Assembly: GCA_015068335.1 (NCBI GenBank)
Contig: SVKT01000055.1
Span: 1-9,740, forward strand
Source: Oscillospiraceae bacterium
GTDB taxonomy: Bacteria > Bacillota > Clostridia > Oscillospirales > Oscillospiraceae
DNA: 9,740 bases
Direction: 5' to 3'
Part shown: piece by piece, positions 8,157 to 9,740 of the stretch
Position numbering within the stretch: the stretch's first letter is position 1
Layout: each line of letters starts with the position of its first letter
Made by a program: the position numbers and the translations under genes
The notes under the pieces: generated by a model
Databases searched by the model: none
The model's input: the letters and a program-made list of their open reading frames with translations, nothing else
What the model was told of the DNA's origin: nothing

Positions 8157-9323
8157 GTGTATCGCATCAAAACATTCAACAAGATCTCCCCCGTCGGTCT
8201 GACCCGATTCGACAGCGAACATTACACCGTCAGCGACAGCGAAACGAATGAGGACGGCATCCTCGTCCGCTCCGCCAAACTGCTGGATTATACCTTCCCC
8301 GAAAGCCTGCTGGCCGTCTCCCGCGCCGGCGTGGGCGTGAACAACATCCCCCTGGACCGCTGCTCCGAGGCCGGCGTCGCCGTCTTCTCCACCCCCGGCG
8401 CCAACGCCAACGCCGTGAAGGAACTGGTGCTGTGCGCGATGCTGATGGGCTCCCGGGACGTGCCCGGCTCCATCCGCTGGGTGCGCGAGCAGGCCGAGTC
8501 CGGCATTGAAGTGTCCACCGTGGTGGAAAAGGGCAAGTCCGCCTTTATCGGTCCGGAACTGTACCACAAGTCCCTGGGCGTCATCGGCCTGGGCGCCATC
8601 GGCGCGCTGGTGGCCAACGTGGCCCTCTCCCTGGGTATGGACGTCTACGGCTACGACCCCTACCTGTCCGTGGACGCCGCCCTGCGGCTGGATCGCCACA
8701 TCCACGTGGTCAAGGACATCAACGAACTGTACAAGCGCGCGGACTACATCACCATCCACATCCACTTCACCGAAGCCACCCGCAACCTCATCGACACCAA
8801 GGCCATCGCCGCGATGAAGCGGGGCGTGCGGTTCATCAACCTGGCCCGGGGCGAGATCGTGGACGACGAGGCGATGCTCGCCGCGCTGGACACCGGCTGG
8901 GTGGCCGCCTACATCACCGACTTCCCCAACAACCGCCTGCTCCAATCCCCCCACGTCATCGCGATGCCCCACTTAGGCGCCTCCACCCCGGAGAGCGAAC
9001 AGAACTGCGCCGTGATGGCCGTGGACGAGTTGAAGGACTATCTGGAAAACGGCAATATCCGCAACAGCGTGAACCTGCCCAACGTGGAGATGGCGCGCAG
9101 CGGCGTGCAGCGGATGTGCATCATCCACCGCAACATCCCCGCGATGCTGGCCAACATCACCACCCTGCTCAGTAAGGACGGCGCCAACGTGGAGAACCTG
9201 ACCAACAAGTCCAAGGGCGACTACGCCTACACGCTGGTGGATCTGGGCTCTGCCGTGGATCAGTCCGTCATCGAGGATGTGCGGGGTCTGGCCAACGTCA
9301 TCCGCGTCCGGGTCATCGAATAA
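8157..9323 (+). CDS. serA: D-3-phosphoglycerate dehydrogenase, short ACT-domain type
   Basis: A 388-residue NAD-dependent D-2-hydroxyacid dehydrogenase with a C-terminal ACT domain. Likely reaction: oxidation of 3-phosphoglycerate to 3-phosphohydroxypyruvate, the first step of serine synthesis, in the cytoplasm. Seen: SRAGVGVNNIPLD (55-67), the dinucleotide site GLGAIG (144-149) with acidic D167 after the second strand (YGYDPY), NLARGEIVDDEA with catalytic Arg231, PHLGAST with catalytic His272, and an ACT domain from about 319 (IIHRNIPAMLANI, then DGANVENL). The region where the family usually shows D-V-F-x-x-E-P reads TDFPNN (254-259), so the usual catalytic Glu is not evident there. The start is GTG at 8157, with GGAGG nine bases upstream at 8143-8147; the ATG at 8141 is out of frame. 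No serC or serB is adjacent. A related hydroxyacid dehydrogenase remains possible, but the ACT domain favours PGDH. Confidence 0.9.
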   Translation: MYRIKTFNKISPVGLTRFDSEHYTVSDSETNEDGILVRSAKLLDYTFPESLLAVSRAGVGVNNIPLDRCSEAGVAVFSTPGANANAVKELVLCAMLMGSRDVPGSIRWVREQAESGIEVSTVVEKGKSAFIGPELYHKSLGVIGLGAIGALVANVALSLGMDVYGYDPYLSVDAALRLDRHIHVVKDINELYKRADYITIHIHFTEATRNLIDTKAIAAMKRGVRFINLARGEIVDDEAMLAALDTGWVAAYITDFPNNRLLQSPHVIAMPHLGASTPESEQNCAVMAVDELKDYLENGNIRNSVNLPNVEMARSGVQRMCIIHRNIPAMLANITTLLSKDGANVENLTNKSKGDYAYTLVDLGSAVDQSVIEDVRGLANVIRVRVIE

Positions 9324-9333
9324 ATCATTCCGT

Positions 9334-9367
9334 GTCTGCCGCAGCGCTCCTGCGGCAGACCTTTTTT
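9334..9367 (+). terminator. rho-independent terminator of serA
   Basis: An 11-bp perfect stem GTCTGCCGCAG / CTGCGGCAGAC (9334-9344, 9350-9360) with a 5-base loop, then C and six T (9362-9367). It starts ten bases after the serA stop. Confidence 0.95.
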
Positions 9368-9369
9368 CA

Positions 9370-9398
9370 TTGACAGCACCGGCGCGAGCGGGTACAAT
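9370..9398 (+). promoter_or_regulatory. strong promoter of tRNA-Arg(CCT)
   Basis: A perfect -35 TTGACA (9370-9375), a 17-base spacer and -10 TACAAT (9393-9398). It starts three bases after the T-run of the serA terminator. Transcription should begin near 9405, giving a precursor leader of about 33 bases that contains a G5/C5 hairpin (9413-9426). Confidence 0.9.
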
Positions 9399-9437
9399 AG
9401 ACCATACCCCACGGGGGAACTCCCCCCGCACGGACAC

Positions 9438-9514
9438 GCGCCAGTAGCTCAGTTGGATAGAGCACCTCCCTCCTAAGGAGGGGGTCGGGGGTTCGAATCC
9501 CTTCTGGCGTGCCA
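9438..9514 (+). tRNA. tRNA-Arg, anticodon CCT (reads AGG)
   Basis: A 77-base cloverleaf with encoded CCA (9512-9514). Acceptor stem GCGCCAG / CTGGCGT, D-arm GCTC-AGTTGGATA-GAGC, anticodon stem CCTCC / GGAGG with loop CTCCTAA (anticodon CCT at 9472-9474), variable loop GGGTC, T-arm GGGGG-TTCGAAT-CCCTT, discriminator G. Position 1 pairs with 72 as a G-U wobble and the T-stem has two G-U pairs at its base, which is slightly loose but compatible with a working tRNA. It has its own promoter and terminator, so it is a single-gene transcription unit. AGG is usually a minor arginine codon in GC-rich genomes. Confidence 0.97.
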
Positions 9515-9551
9515 GACCGCCGCAGGCAAAATCGCTTGCGGCGGTCTTTTT
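9515..9551 (+). terminator. rho-independent terminator of tRNA-Arg
   Basis: A 13-bp stem GACCGCCGCAGGC / GCTTGCGGCGGTC (9515-9527, 9534-9546, one G-U pair) with a 6-base loop, followed by five T (9547-9551). The stem begins at the base directly after the tRNA CCA. Confidence 0.95.
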
Positions 9552-9588
9552 CCGTCTTCGCGCCAAACCCGGTTACAGCGGCGGCTCT

Positions 9589-9627
9589 TTTGTAAACAAA
9601 TGCGAACGATTTGTAATCACTCTGTAA
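9589..9627 (+). repeat. helically phased TGTAA direct repeats upstream of a promoter
   Basis: TGTAA occurs at 9591, 9612 and 9623, that is 21 and 11 bases apart, about two and one helical turns. The first two copies share the longer core TTTGTAA. The first is also a palindrome, TTTGT-AA-ACAAA (9589-9600). Together they look like binding sites on one face of the DNA upstream of the -35 region. The repeats are seen; the regulator is inferred. Confidence 0.45.
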
Positions 9628-9655
9628 TTGTATTCCTTTTTCACTTTCATATAAT
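9628..9655 (+). promoter_or_regulatory. promoter of the truncated last gene, with palindrome over the -10 box
   Basis: -10 TATAAT (9650-9655), with a weak -35 TTGTAT (9628-9633, 4 of 6) at a 16-base spacing. The -10 lies inside the perfect inverted repeat CTTTCAT-ATA-ATGAAAG (9644-9660), a possible operator. The leader to the ATG at 9718 would be about 55 bases. Confidence 0.7.
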
Positions 9656-9717
9656 GAAAGGGAAAAACAGACATTTCTTCATACAAAATCCGAAACCAAT
9701 TCCAGGAGGAACATCAA

Positions 9718-9740
9718 ATGCCAGAAGTTACGATCCAGCC
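9718..9740 (+). CDS. start of an unidentified gene (truncated by window edge)
   Basis: The ATG at 9718 follows a consensus AGGAGG (9704-9709) at an 8-base spacing, and a perfect TATAAT promoter lies upstream, so a real gene very likely starts here. Only MPEVTIQ and part of a proline codon are visible, which is too little to identify it. Its leader is AT-rich compared with the other genes here. Confidence 0.75.

Noticed and set aside
8139..8972. A 277-codon minus-strand frame antisense to serA
   Set aside because: It mirrors the serA codon pattern, lacks a ribosome binding site and has no recognisable domain.
9498..9514. The tRNA-Arg 3' end as an integration site for a mobile element
   Set aside because: tRNA ends often serve as attachment sites, but no integrase, no duplicated tRNA end and no compositional island is seen. 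The native terminator follows directly.

Overview
The window looks like a chromosomal segment of a high-GC member of the Clostridia, probably a gut Oscillospiraceae-type Firmicute. This is inference from gene content and style: strong AGGAGG-type ribosome binding sites, TTG and GTG starts, near-consensus sigma-A promoters, a DUF1846/UPF0371 gene, and G/C-rich third codon positions. I could not run a taxonomic search. No transposase, integrase, phage gene, CRISPR array, toxin-antitoxin pair or recognisable defence system is visible. Most of the content is core or housekeeping.

Left part, minus strand (1-2140). Reading leftwards: an XdhC/CoxI-family molybdoenzyme accessory gene (2056-1061), a dCMP deaminase gene (983-477) with its own promoter, and 16 bases later a polysaccharide pyruvyl transferase-family gene. 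That last gene uses a TTG start (460) and runs off the left edge. The deaminase and pyruvyl transferase-like genes look co-transcribed.

Middle part, minus strand (2139-7928). typA/bipA (7841-6018) has its own promoter and a strong terminator. Then come a DUF1846 gene (5878-4394) with its own promoter and tex (4339-2183), which has no separate visible promoter and ends at a clear terminator. A perfect 9-bp hairpin separates DUF1846 and tex, which are probably one transcription unit.

Right part, plus strand (7929-9740). A 315-bp divergent intergenic region separates typA from a short ACT-domain 3-phosphoglycerate dehydrogenase (serA-like, 8157-9323, GTG start). It carries back-to-back promoters, an odd 15-bp palindrome and two terminator-like hairpins. 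serA ends in an 11-bp-stem terminator. Three bases beyond its T-run begins the -35 box of a monocistronic tRNA-Arg(CCT) gene, which ends directly in a 13-bp-stem terminator. The last 190 bases hold a promoter with a palindrome over its -10 box and helically phased TGTAA repeats upstream. It precedes a strong ribosome binding site and the first seven codons of an unidentified gene.

Functionally the genes cover translation and ribosome biogenesis (typA, tRNA-Arg), transcription/RNA handling (tex), dTMP precursor supply (dCMP deaminase), serine synthesis (serA), molybdoenzyme maturation (XdhC) and surface glycan modification (pyruvyl transferase-like). The less explained items are the DUF1846-tex pairing, the orphan XdhC, the serA active-site variation and leader, and the regulatory architecture before the truncated last gene.
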